Below are positions 1 through 49,600 of a stretch of 64,000 nt of DNA, in pieces. The stretch lies in contig NC_088171.1 of NCBI RefSeq assembly GCF_028769735.1, positions 145,039,917 to 145,103,916 of the forward strand. The letters run 5' to 3'. Each line of letters starts with the position of its first letter. Within the stretch, counting starts at the first letter, position 1. This DNA is from Zonotrichia leucophrys gambelii (lineage: Eukaryota > Chordata > Aves > Passeriformes > Passerellidae). A program made the translations under genes and the position numbers. The notes below the pieces were generated by a model. That model saw nothing but the letters and a program-made list of their open reading frames with translations, did not search any database and had not been told where the DNA came from.

Positions 1-590
1 ATCTGAAGTATTTTGTCTTGCAAATGAAGTCTTCCATTATAAACAATTACAAATGCATAAACAAGGTAATGTAGGTCACTCAACTTACTTTTTTCCCTGA
101 AGTTTCTCTTTATTTTTTCCCAAAATCTTCAAGAAGTGGGATTATTAGGAAAGCTCCAGAATCCAGGAGTTGTGCATTATGCTGAAGATTGAGTCATGAA
201 TGGTAGATTACAGCAATATCTCTCACTCCAACCATACCCTTTTCTTCTACTGTTGTCTGTTATGAAAATGAAAACACTGAAGGAGTACACAGAGATTTTT
301 CTTATCCTTAGTTTAATGAGAAAAATCCTAACTCTTGTTAAAAGTGCTTTATTCATTCCTTTTCTCTTTTTCTACAGTATTGGGTCATCTCTCAACACAG
401 ACAGTAAATTGTTTGAAGAAATTACAATCTCTGATATAAGGCCCAATTCTAATTTCAGAGCTACTAAGTAAACAATGTAGAAAAAACAATTTATATAGCA
501 ATATACTAACAGAAAACTAACTAGCAGAAAACACCAGCATAAAAAAGTTACTGATAGGAAATGTAATGTTATTCCCAACTTCAGCTCTAT
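1..590. other. 3' flank of DNAAF11, no gene seen
   Basis: AT-rich sequence without a recognisable exon or interspersed repeat. It may include a longer 3' UTR of DNAAF11. Confidence 0.5.
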
Positions 591-596
591 TTTATT
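591..596 (-). terminator. Poly(A) signal AATAAA of DNAAF11
   Basis: TTTATT on the plus strand reads AATAAA on the minus strand, 68 nt beyond the DNAAF11 stop codon. This fits a short 3' UTR; another TTTATT near 110 could serve a longer form. Confidence 0.55.
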
Positions 597-663
597 TATA
601 CATGGGGTCATGAATTCAACACAAACATTCTCATTACTTATAGAGGGGATATTTTACAATGTT

Positions 664-37387
<36,724 letters not shown>

Positions 37388-37430
37388 GGCCGCCCGCAGG
37401 CACCGCCGCCATTCCCGGCCGCGCCTCAGC

Positions 37431-37444
37431 GCTGCCACAGCAAC
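37431..37444 (-). promoter_or_regulatory. RFX X-box candidate upstream of DNAAF11
   Basis: On the minus strand this reads GTTGCTGTGGCAGC, matching 11 of 14 positions of the palindromic X-box GTTGCCATGGCAAC. It is centred about 50 bp upstream of the ATG. RFX factors are known regulators of ciliary genes and DNAAF11 is one; binding here is inferred. Confidence 0.6.
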
Positions 37445-37757
37445 GGCCCCGGGCGGCGGCGCTGAGGCGGATCCCGGCCCTGCCCTCCCTCGGCAGGCCG
37501 CGATCAGGGAGTTCTTTTCCTCGGGCGTAAATCTCGCGTCTCGTCCTTTGCATGACACTTCTGTCCTCCTCCTGCGTATCCGTCAGCTAGTTTGCCTCAC
37601 ACATTTTGGGCTGAAAGCTTGTTTTCCGTTGTTTGCCTAAGCAGCCTGTTCCAGTGATTCACAGTCCTGTACAATTTTAGCATCCTAGAACAGTTTAGGT
37701 TGGAAAAGACCTGTAAAATCACCAAGTCCATCCGTTAATCTGACACTGCCAAGTCAT

Positions 37758-38437
37758 TGTGAAAAGCGCCAATCACTTGGGCTTTTTTTAAATTTTAAAA
37801 GTTTAATAGTAATAAAATGGTTATAAAAATAGTAATATTTGAATTAGGACAATATGAGACAATAGAACCAAAGGGTTACGGATGTCCGGGTACATTTTTC
37901 TGGGCAGCACAAGCCCGAAAAAGGACCCCCTTTAACAAAGGATTAACCCTTAAAAACAACAGCCTGTTGTATATTTATACACTTCATACATGATGCATAA
38001 ATTCTATTCAAATACAAGATTCTGTCTGGTCATGGTCAACAACTTCCTCTGAATCCTAACAGCGCCTTTGAGGCAGGAAGAAGTTCATTTCTTCTGATAA
38101 TGGGGCAATAAATTATTTTTTCTCTGAAAAATTTAGGTGTCTTGTGGCTGCTATTTCGCTGCAAGCCCTTTCTTTAAAAAAGATACTTTTAAAAAAAGTA
38201 TCTTACATAGCATAGTTTCTAATTTAACATTTTTTATAACTTAAAACTATATTTAACACAGTACTTAAGAGAATTAATACAGCATTACTTTCTAACACAA
38301 CACATATAATATTCATTTTAATATTTGCGAAAAGCCAATCATAAAATGCATGCATTTTTCATACTTTCTAACACAACACATATAATATTCATTTTAATAT
38401 TTACAAAAAGCCAATCATAAAATACGCATTTTTCACA
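37758..38437 (-). mobile_element. LTR nested in CR1, inverted relative to 35017-35639
   Basis: On the minus strand it begins TGTGAAAAATGCG and ends TTTTCACA, like the copy in intron 1. Shared blocks include ACATATAATATTCATTTTAA and GATTCTGTCTGGTCA. Length 680 bp including a 76-bp tandem duplication at its right end (38286-38361 and 38362-38437). The flanking bases (GTCAT and CTACT) do not form a visible target duplication, so they have decayed or the insertion was rearranged. Confidence 0.88.
38286..38437. repeat. 76-bp tandem duplication inside the LTR
   Basis: TACTTTCTAACACAACACAT starts at 38286 and again at 38362; both copies run to a GCATTTTTCA end. The intron 1 LTR has only one copy of this segment. 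Confidence 0.93.
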
Positions 38438-39677
38438 CTACTAAATCATGTCCCCCAGTGCCAGGGCTACACCTCTTCCAGATTTTTCCAGGCATGGCAA
38501 CTCCACCACTTCCCAGCCCAGTCTGTTCAATTCTGGATCACAGCTGGCATCAGATCAAAGTGGTGGCAGCAGGAAAGTCATTCTGTATTTCCTACCTGCC
38601 TTTATTAACCTAAAGGTCTAATCAAACTGAAGAGTCATCTTCTACTAACAGGAAATTCACCTATAAATTTAAATAAGGCTGTAGGAATTTTCACAATGAT
38701 CAAATTCATTTATTCAGCCGTTTACCTCTGATGTAAATGCAGCTCCCCACAGCCACACTGCTGGTTTCTATTTATATTGAGGAATATGAAGGTGCCATTG
38801 AGTTAAGGCTCCTGAGATTTGTGGAGATGATGAGACACAAAGAAGCAGGAGTAGTTTATGCACTTTTTTTTCCATAGTATTTGTCCTGGCCTATCTGACT
38901 GGATAAGTAACAACTCCACTCAGACGACAGCGAGGTTTACACAGATGGTTGGATGTCGCCCAAGGCCCCTGCACAGAATCACAGACATTAAAGAAAGACC
39001 ACTAATCCTCCTACCTACATATTTATGTCAAATTGCAGGCCTCTTCAAATAATAATTATTTGCTAGTAATATTATTTTTTTTACTTGGGAATAGAACTCA
39101 CAATCAAAGCATTAATTTCAAACAAGGAAAAAAATCTTGGTTTTGCTTTGTACAGTATTTTCAAACCTGTGTTTACATTGTATTTAATTGAAATGCCTAT
39201 GCTATTTGGTTAAGTTAAAATCAAGGGGTGAAAGTGTTCTTCCTTTTTCAGGTATCCTGGATGATAATTCTGGAGAAAGGAATATAAAATCTGCAATTAA
39301 TTAAATTACCAAATAAGTGAGTTGACTTGATGAGTGGGTTGACTTGGCAGGATGCCAGGTGCCCACCAGCTTTTTTATTTTTTTTCTCACTTCCCAGCCT
39401 CAACAGAAGATGGGGAGAAAATATGATAAGCAGTTCATGGATTGAGATAAGGGCAGGGACATCACACAACAATTAACATCATGGGCAAAACTGAATAAAT
39501 TTGGGGAAATTAATTTAACTTTTTGCCAATTAAACAGAGTAGGATAGAAAGACATAATGACAAATCTAAATCCACCCTCCTTTTACTTTTCCCTTCTCCC
39601 CAGCTCAACTTCCCTCCAAACCCTTGCACCTCAATGTCCTGAGTTAAGCCACAGTTTCTTTTAATCAGTACATACAT

Positions 39678-39919
39678 AGGTCCTGTTTGACAAATCTAGT
39701 TCAGCTACAGGACTTCTTCTCCAAGCAGGTAACTTCTCACTTGTGATGAGCACAAAAGTAGAATTCTCTGTACACCAGTGACTGAAAAGCTCTCAGAATG
39801 TGTTTGATTTTCTCTTGAGAAGAACAGGGTTTTGTGTGACTCAGGGCTAAATTATTCAGGAAGACAGTAAGCAGCACTTTGGAGCATGTTTGCAACACAC
39901 TGGTCCTCACCTGGTGGTC
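39678..39919 (+). repeat. Dispersed repeat copy 1, unnamed (242 bp)
   Basis: Shares AGGTCCTGTTTGACAAAT, CTTCTCACTTGTGATGAGCA, TTTCTCTTGAGAAGAACAG, GGCTAA, ATTCAGGAAGA and GCAACACACTGGTCCT with 43733-43977, in the same orientation and with point differences and small indels. Family not recognised; it may be part of an ERV. Confidence 0.85.
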
Positions 39920-42900
39920 TGGCACACACAGGGCAAAGCTAGGTGCTGAATATGTTATTTGCTGTGTTCTTTATTTTTGCACAGTTGTTGGGTTTTTTTT
40001 CTTTTTAAAATTATGTACCAAGAGTTTTCAGCAGCACAAGCCTGAAATCCTAGCATGAAGCAATGTACATGCCAGAGATAATATAAAGAACCATATTACA
40101 AACAGGACATTGGAGATGAGAAGAAAAAGTCACCTCTGGCATGACTGTCATGAAGAAATTCAATTTACCATTCAGTTCAATATATTACAATTTTATTTGT
40201 TGCATGTGTAAAACAACACAATATGTATTTCTATATAATGACAAAAATAAGCTTTATAGCATTATTATTACAATACTAGCATTTATAGCATTATTAATAC
40301 AGAAGTTTTTTGAACATGTCTTGACTTTATCCATATATACAATCATGTAAGGTGCTCCAACCCCAGAAAACTTATATACATGGACAAAGCTGTTGAAATG
40401 CTGCAGCTTAGAGTCTCAGCTGGTGTTAATCAGCTGATTGATACCCACTCAGAATTTAAACCTATGTATTTTTATTTATTTCCTATTGAATTACCTTTTT
40501 TTCAAATATTATTTTTTCATTTTATTTTTCTATGGTTCTAGGTAACATAGTCACCAGTGCAAAAAAGGCTTTATGTTTGCACTAAAGTACCAAAAAACTC
40601 TCCCCCAAAGAGCACACAATCTGCAGGACAGGACATGAACTCACAAATAAGAAATTCACTGAAATACATGCAATTTCTAATAATAACAATCTTCATTACT
40701 GAAACACACTCTCAAATACAAGAAGAAATGAGAACAGGAACAACTTTATTGATATAGAAATGCCAGAGATAGGGGGGAAAGAAGCAGCATGAGAAACCAT
40801 CAAAAAGGAAACAATATAAATGGAGTACCAGTTTTGCTCAGTGTATATAGAAATGTGCAAAGAGCTTTACAAAATAGTGCAGCCAATTCATAAAAATGTA
40901 CATCAAAAAGCAGATTTTGCAGAACTGGACTAAGTGGTCATAACCTGTATTCTGTACCATGAAGTTTATTCCATGTAACTTAAATAATAGATGGTAATAT
41001 AAGGTGCTATATTAAAGGGGAGTAAATGTTTAATCACTGGGGACAAAAAAACCCATAAAATTCTATTTGTTTTCTCTGTTAGTATATGTGTCAGTTAATC
41101 ACTAATTAATAAGTGCCTTTACTGTGAGAGAATTATATTCCACAGTTATAACTATAACTACATGGTTATACTGTAGTTAACCAGAAGCTGCAAATACTCA
41201 TTACCTCTGAAACACTGAATTTACACATTTAGGTTGGAAATTTTTTTTTCAGTTTTTCATCATAAAAATCCTGGCTTCAATTTTTTATCCAACAGGAAGA
41301 AACATATGATTGTTCCTCTTTTCAGAGAAAAAAGATGAGGCCTGTTTTTATGTCCATAGGAATATACAGAAGGGAACTGCCAAAGCCAACCATGCTGGTA
41401 ATTGACTAGAACTTTGTTAATTCAACATCCACAAATATCAAGGAAATCAGATCTTAATAGATCCCAAGCATTTTATTTTTAGTCCTTGAACTCCAATTGA
41501 GAAATTGTCCCAGGAGTTCCCTCACTCCAGATCAGAACAATTCTAATTTATAGTTTGTATTTATTAACAGACAGATTATAGGAATTAATTGTACACCTTT
41601 TTTTTCTTTCAATCTCAATCAGATTTTGCTTTGATAGTTTACAGTGAACTAATGAGTTTACAGTGAACTTTTCTAGTTTTCAGCATAATTGGTTTGATGA
41701 CTGCAGGGTAATTACAGTCTTAGTCTTTTCTCTCAGGATGGGATTTAAATTTCCAGATTATTATTTTAAGAGATTATTTAAACACTAAAAATCTTTATAA
41801 TCCTTTATTTTATCATTATTTTAGTAATGGACCTTTTATGTTAGGCAAAAATAGATAACAAAATATTTACATGTTTTACAGATTGATATTTACTCTCAGT
41901 TGTCTCTGTACTTTAAATAAAGAGGAATTATTTGACACTTACAATACTATTCAAGTGCATTAACTACAAGTAAATATGAGGATAAGTATAATAAATACTG
42001 TTTTAGTTGCATAGTAAATCATTATCGCAGGTACTCAGCCACTATCCAAATCCATTATCTTTGATAGCATGTTGTAACAAGAAATTAATACATAAAATAT
42101 GAGATTACATCATTTTTATATAAAAAAATTCACAGGAATTGCAGAACATTTTTCATTATTGAGATAAGATACTACAAATATAGCATTTCTTTGTGTGATT
42201 TCTTTCAGGTAGTCACCAAGAAGTAAGGCCTCACTCACATTTGATAAGAAGAAAAATAAAGCTAAAATTCATTGTATTTTGGAGGAAGAATACTGTCAAA
42301 TCTGTTATATTTTTTCCCCACAGGAGTGTGTAACCATGGCCATAAGGAGGTATCCAAGAGTTCAGTGCTGAAGAGCTGATGAAAATAAATTGGAGGAGGA
42401 GGAAAAATGAAAACTGTTATTGACTTTATTTCAAAATGAACAGAAGTAACAACTCTGCTTTTAAGTTTTTAATTGAAAGAGTGCAAGAGACAAGCATGTT
42501 TTGAACTGTGGAAGGTCCTGTTGTGCAGTACCCTGTGTCAGCCTGTGTTTAGTTTCGTCCTGCCACGCAACAAGTGCCAAGTTCTCTGCTCCATCCTGTT
42601 GCCCCTGCTTTGTTAACACTGAAAATGGCTTTCAAAACCAGAGTGAGCTTTCAAGCTCTGATGTTTCAGCCTTACATAAACAGTTCCACTGCCTTTAAGA
42701 AGTGCCACATGTGGCATCCCCAGCATGGCACGCTGTGAGTAGGACATTTTGTCACCATAGGCAAAGTGATCAAATGCCTGAACTCCTTTCTAAAATGCTT
42801 TGTTCTCAGAATTAACACCCTTCTTCTAAGAGCTGAAAGAAAGGTTTTCCAGGTTGTGTCTGCAGCTGTGCTGATGCCTTTAGATCTCAGAAACTGAACT

Positions 42901-43625
42901 GCGCTCAACCAGGAAACTGATGAAGAAGGCTGTTCTAGCCACACTATAAGGAACACAAACTGGGCACAGCTCCACTTGGTTCCTTCTTTTCATTTTTAAC
43001 TGAAACTTTTAACTACAAAGTAAAGACACAAAGGAAATAACAGAGCCAGGACTGGGATGACCAACTCCAAGTACAAATAAATCAGTGCTCTTCTTTTAAG
43101 GGTTTGAGCTGCAGCGAGGCTTAGAAATGCTTGATAAACAGAAACTGGAGTGTGAGGATGAGGAAAAAGAATAGGGAATAGAAGAATCTCTAAGTGTTTT
43201 TCAGATATTCTGGACCAATTCCTGTTGATGCTGCTTCACTGCTTCGGTGGAATGCAACCAGCTCAGAGCAGCACAGCACCTGGTCCTGCTCTTCAGTTCA
43301 CACTTGGGAAAAGGAAGACTTGTTTTGCCTGTTACTGAGAAACATGTTTTCTCTGGGCTGAAGCACAGCAATTGTTAACAGCTTATACTATTTAGACACT
43401 GCTGCCAGACAACAGAAGGAAAATACACAATCCAAAAGGAATTGTAGACATCAAAGTGGAATAATTTGCAGTGAAAACTGGCAAGGGTCCTGTAGCGAAA
43501 CTTTCTTTTAATGAAAAGTCCATGGAACCTTTCTGATATGTTTGGACCCTTTTCCATAATAGGACTCATTCCCAAAAAAATATGGAATTCTTTCTAAACT
43601 TAAACATGTACTCACCAATTGTTCT

Positions 43626-43642
43626 TTATTTCTTATTATTGT
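43626..43642 (-). CDS. TMEM71: TMEM71 last coding exon (candidate)
   Basis: A strong acceptor (long T tract, CCTCCACAG) opens an exon in the correct phase that reads Tyr-Asn-Asn-Lys-Lys-stop. The stop is contained in AATAAA (43625-43630). This ends the protein about 20 residues before the human C-terminus. A donor-like GTGAGT follows at about 43615. Alternatives: the true terminal exon is diverged and unseen, or this is an alternative end. Confidence 0.4.
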
Positions 43643-46600
43643 CTGTGGAGGAAAAAAAAGAAGAATACATTTTTGTATGTCTTGATTTAAATCTTTAAAT
43701 CAAGTTTCTTGTAAGTATTGTATATTATCAGTAGGTCCTGTTTGACAAATTCAGCTAAGCTGCAGGACTACTTGTTTGAGCAGGTAACTTCAACTTCTCA
43801 CTTGTGATGAGCATAAGAGAGGCATTCTCTATATACCTGCTGCTGAAGAGCTCTCAGAGTGTGTTTTTCTCTTGAGAAGAACAGCTTTGTTATGACTCAA
43901 GGCTAAGCTATTCAGGAAGAGGGAAAGCAGCACTTTGGGGCATGTACTTGCAACACACTGGTCCTGACCTGGTGGCTTTGGTAGAACCAAAGTTTTAGAG
44001 ACTATAGGCATAGCAACAAACTGATACATCATCTGTCAGAAAGTGGGGCTGTCATTGCACTGGGGCTGTCCAGGTTGTGCCTTGCTGTTTGTGACTTCCA
44101 GTGTACCCAATTCAAAGGCTGAGGTCTGCCAGATTGTCTTGGTGCCCTTGGCATACACTGATGTCCTGAACCCTGACAGCTTCAGAAACAAAAAAGATCC
44201 TCTTGAGTTTAACTTTCAGCCCATAAAAATTCAGATGAGCCCAAACTTTTTAGTCTTAGAAACATTTTGTATTTTAAACATTTAGAATTTTGTGGTGCAA
44301 AAAAAGGTGAAAGAATGGTAATTCACAAATCTAGCACATCCATACTTGCTTTCAGCATGAAGGCCAATGCATGAGCTAATGGTGCATTGGGTTAGAAAGG
44401 CCAAATTATATCAATTCTGTAGCCCCTGGAAGCTGGTGATGTGGCAAGCATCACAATTAGCTGGTTTTGGGGTTTTTTTCCAGTTGAAAAAGAAAGGCTA
44501 AGTCTGGTGGCTTTGGAGTGGACTTCAGTGCAAGACTTGAAAGTGCATCTCTGGAATCTTAAATTCCACTGCTTGGACTGTGTCTGCATCATGTCATGGC
44601 AGATTAGGTTTACCTCCCTTTTCTGCTACAACATTTATTGCACTTTATGAAAAGGCAGGTTTTTGAATTAACAGAGTTTCTATGAATACAGATCAGTAAC
44701 TGGAAAAGCCAAAAGCTCCATCAGTAACTTCAGACCCCACCTTCTGTCTTCTGACTTGAAAAGAACAGGAGGAATCTCCTTCCTCTTCTTAATATAAAAT
44801 TTCTAAATTTCTTTTCTAAATTTCTGAATTACTTACCAAAATTTAGTTGTTTTGAAAAATGTATTGAGACTGAAGAAAGCGGACACAGCAGTATCTTGGG
44901 ACAAAAGAACTGTGAAATTAAGATGCAAAATGCTGTAATGGATTGAAGGCTACATTTGTCCCCATTTGACCATATAATACTCTTATTAGGATCAGTAAGA
45001 CCCATGGATATACATTCAAGGAAAGAATTTGTTCTTCAGGTGTGACTTAGTAAAAAAAATTATGTTGGAAATAAAGAAATTCTATACTTACAAACTAAAA
45101 TCATCAGCAACAAAGTGGCAAACAGTCCTCCCATAAAATATCTGAGAACATAACAATACCCAGAAAGGTTAAAAAAAGCCAAGGGATGCATATTGGGTTA
45201 AAAGAGGTGAAACCTGAGTGGGAGGAGGAGGAAGGGTTCTTGCAGATGAACCCTCTGAACTCTGGTAGGTGAACTGTAATTTGAAACTTTAAATTACGTA
45301 AACTATTGAAGATAATCTCCTGGCAAGAAAGACCTCAGCATTCAGACTGAGAGAAAAATCCACTTAGAAAGACATGGATCCATTCTGATTCTTCTCAGCC
45401 TGCCAAAACCCCTGTCAAAGCACACTTGGCAAAGTAGCTTTCATTTCTGCATACATACTTCTTATTTTTGTGCATATCTATATAGCTCAGATATTTGCCT
45501 GCATTGACTATCATGTGAAAATACATTTTCACAGTAAGATACATATAACTTTGAAAATGTGACCCTTAAATTAAGTTTTATTCCCCAGTTGAAATGAAGC
45601 ATGCACTCATGTCAGAAACAGAAAATAAAAGAAATAAAAATTACCTTGTACATACTGAAATGATTAAACACATGATCAGTGCAACCATCTGAAAAATGAC
45701 ATTTTGCACTGTCCTGGATTCTAAAATAAAAATCAGGAAAAAAAAGGGCTTTAATGAAAGTAAATATTTTACAGGAGGTGTTTGCAAAGGCTACCTTCAG
45801 CCTGTGAGACCGGGCTCTTCAGCTGCTTCTAAAGAGAACTTGCCTGGAGTGATTCAAAGCAGAAACCTAATTTTCATGCTCTGGGTGTCTCTCAGGAGTC
45901 TTTTTCCCCCACAACTACAGAAACACTGTGCCCTCCATGCTCTCAGAAAACCAGCCTTTCTGCATAATTGCCTGTTTTAGTTTTTGCTCCCATGCCCTTT
46001 CCTCCATTTTCCTTTTCACTCCTCTTTTCTTTTTTTTTTTTTCTGAAAAATGGGTGAGGGAAAGATGTGAACAGGGGGTAGTAATTGAATATAATTTTTA
46101 GGATTTTGTTATTTTTAATCATTTATTTAAAATATATGTTTTAGTAAATAAATTCTATTCTGCAAGGGGCCAGATCCATATTTTTAATGTATTTTCACTT
46201 CACTCTTAAAATGAGGCATGCCAGAATAAGAACATAACATACCTGCATTGCTCCAATTCTCTTCATTTGCATTTATCATAAATGAAGAGCAGGATTTTGA
46301 AGCACAAAATGGTTCCTCAAAATTAAGAAACTCATCATCTTTGGTGAGAAATGCTCCATTAGATGCTGGAATTTGCCTTTGTGACACATGGTTATTATAT
46401 TCAGAAGAAAAGTCTGAATCACCTACAAGAAATGCATGTATAACTGAGATTGCACAGAAGAAGAGCACTGAGACTTTGTAATAATGAATTTAGGAATTAA
46501 TTACTGAATCACAGGAGAGGTTGCAAATTGTTATGGGTAGGGAATTGGTGGGTTCAAATGTATGCAGGAGGAAATATGCAGAGTAAAGACAAAATTGCAT

Positions 46601-49600
46601 AGGGCATAACAGATGAAGTTATTGAAAGAGCCAGGTGAAAGCAGACAGTGCCAGGTATTAATTACACCAGAATAAACATTCCTGGTGATGACTTTGCATT
46701 CAAATTCAGTCAAAAAATGACTTTTTGGCACAGAGGTCTTTGCAGACTCATACTCAGTTGTAATGCCAGGAGCTCTGTTTATCCCTTAGAATTCTGTAGC
46801 TCATTCTGTTCTTTACCTGCACACCTTGGCAGACAGCACCTGCATAACTTCCAGAAAGAGATGCCCAATTCACACTAAACACAGACTGCAATGTTGTACC
46901 TTGATTACCAGGTGCCTGATCAGGGCTTACCAACATCACTGTGACTGGCTTCTAGTTTACTGCATCCATCAGGCCAAGGATCCTCTACATGGGAGAAATC
47001 CATCCTGCTGGGAGTGGTGGAGCTGAGCCATGAGCTGGTAGCACTGAGGTTGAACAAGCTGTCAAGAGAGCGACGGATTTTCTTCCTTCGCCTGAATACC
47101 CTAGAAAGAAAAGATGTTGCCAAGGAATAGAGTTAATTATTCTTGTTGAGCAGGGACAGAGCTCTAAAGCTTGCAGGAATGACATGAAAGAACCAAGTTC
47201 TGGGTGCTGCTCCTGGCCCTGATCTTGACCCTGGGCACGTCACCAGGAGTGGCTGCTGCATACCACAATGTGTCAGGGAATGTATTAACAGCAGGGCTGA
47301 TCATGCTCTTGTGATACTGGGCACTGTGGTACCAAATGATATCACAGCTACTGCTCTCTGATAGTACTGTGAGTGCTACCTGTGATTTTCACTGCTGTGT
47401 CTGATTTAGGATAGTCTAAATCCATTGAATTCCAGGTTTTTTGAACTATATTTTACATACCTTTCTAAATTGTTGCTCTTCTGAATCATGAGATGTTTTT
47501 CCTTGAGTAAGAATTCTAGGACCAGACCTTTTTATTTTATATATATGTGTGTGTGTGTGTTTTAGACAAAGATATTTATATATATATATATATAAATTTT
47601 TCTTAGTCCTTATCAGTGTAACATCCCATTGGCAAAATGAGCTGTAGCTCTCTCCTTTTCCTTTATTGGACCCAACTCCAATTATACCAACAACTCTGCA
47701 CTAAAGAGTTTTTAGGTAGTAAGATGTGACTGAAAATCAAGTCATTTCATTCACTGCATTCTCTAAAGCAATTGGATGTTCCCAATCAGAAGTAATGCTG
47801 GTTTTATGCCGAGCAAAATGTAGACAGACACAGATAGACCTCTAGGTAAGGCCAGAGATGTGGAGGCAATTGCCAACATGGAGTAAAATCTGCACATAAT
47901 TCACTTACCGAACTAAATTCTCTTTATATGTAACGCTGGTGTGGGATGGTGTCAGTGTTATGTTGCCCTCTTCATCAGACAGAAAACTGTCCTCTGTCAA
48001 AACATAATAACCATTGGAAAGCAGTCGAGGGCTGCGGCGGCACGCTAGAATGGAGCCTGTCAGAGGGTTTGTGGAGCACTCATAGGCAGGGTCGTCATCC
48101 AAAAAGGCACAAGCACAACTGAAAAGGAGAAATGAAAGCCTCTAATTTAGGGAAGGTCTGGACAGGGCAAACCCATGATTTAATTGTAATGAATTTACAT
48201 TTCAAGCTGATGGAGACTGGTAGTGACATAGATTTAAAATACATGGATGTAATGATATTACTCTGTACTGGGGGTTTCAGCCAGCTGACATGTGCATCAC
48301 ATGTTCCAGAGCTTCAGATTTCAGGAGGGATACATGCCAGGGGAGCATTTCCTGAAGCATGGAGCCAGCTTGAGCTCAGAAGTGCTCAGTGTGTTTCTGT
48401 GGCAGTGCTCTTGGCCAAGGATCCTGCTGGACCTACACCGACCTGAGCCATCAGAGGCATTCCAGTATTTGGCTTCTCTGAGTTCCTCTACATGGCACAA
48501 TCTGGGTGCCCCTGAGCTAGGCAGGATTTACTTGCTTTTTTATAAACTAGCCATACTTGGTGAAGATTTGAGGATGCATGACTTTTAATTCTCACAAATC
48601 CTAGAATGCCATGCAGCTGGAACAACATGGGATAAAGCCCACACATTGTGATAGCTCCATCCAGCACTGAAACACAATTGACATTGGGATTAAATACAGC
48701 ACAGAAAAATATATTCCCCGGTGTTTAAAGTAGAAGGGAGTAATGACAGAGGTGAAAGGATCTAAAAGTTGTAGACATTTTACTTAGTTAGACTAAAATT
48801 TAATTTATGGTTATACCTTTCCCCTTAACACCTATGAGTTCCAAACGGCCATGTAGTGACATCATGGAAAGAAAGGAAGACACCAGATTGATTTAGTGTC
48901 TGATCTGTGTTTCAGTAAGAGGTTTAACTACCCCATATGGCATGTCACAGAGAGATACCATAATTTGAGTGTAGGGAAAAGCAGATGGAAGAGAGATACT
49001 CCAAAACCCTGTAATTGCAAAGCCAGTGTTTCCAACCTCCACAGCAGTACTTCTGAATTTCCATTTAGGGCAGTAATTAAATTATTATCAGCACTACATT
49101 TCTCAGCGGCCCAAAAGGGACTTTTACAAAATCTATGCCAAAACACAAAAAAAAATTAAGCAAGTGTAAATTTTCCTAATACCTTGGAAAAATATGTCTT
49201 GAGGGGCTGTATCTGTGCTCTTCATTAAATGGTGTTGAACCTGCAGAGGCAAAGGTGAAACAAGAAGGAATTTTTATCATATTCACTGTCAGATAGCTTT
49301 TGCATACCAGGAAGATAGTTTAAAAAGTGCTAAAAATGAAAAGAAAATTAAGGGAAGAATTAGAGGAGAGGAGACAAAACATATGAAGGAACTGGGGAAA
49401 GACTTAGTGTTTATAGGAAACTCATCTCAACCAGGACAACACAGAATCAGAGCCAGCCAAAATCAGATATTTGTACTCTGCCCAAACAACAGACTTGAGA
49501 GAAATAATTATGGACACAAATAAAATAACTGCAGTAATTTTAAGCTGTTTTATCAGAAATTTCCTTCATGCCAAAGCTAGAACCTGAACTGCCACTAGAT

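Larger units (their letters stand above)
37670..38540 (-). mobile_element. CR1 fragment interrupted by an LTR
   Basis: The left part (to 37757) reads AGAACAGTTTAGGTTGGAAA, GACCTGTAAAATCACCAAGT and CTGACACTGCCAAGTC. It resumes after the LTR with ACTAAATCATGTCCCCCAGT and GCAACTCCACCACTTCCCAG, the continuous order found in avian CR1. The LTR therefore inserted into an existing CR1. Confidence 0.82.
37388..43625. other. Intergenic region between DNAAF11 and TMEM71
   Basis: Contains the CpG island upstream of DNAAF11, a CR1 split by an inverted LTR (37670-38540), one copy of a 242-bp repeat (39678-39919), and AT-rich sequence from 40000 to 43600 with no gene that I can support. Confidence 0.7.

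Noticed and set aside
43595..43642. 27-nt internal microexon between a strong acceptor and GTGAGT
   Set aside because: Open only in phase 0, which does not match the preceding TMEM71 exon; kept only as the candidate terminal exon.
44324..44338. Minus-strand CARFV, identical to five residues near the human TMEM71 C-terminus
   Set aside because: No acceptor in the required phase opens this frame and upstream codons contain stops, so the match is taken as chance.
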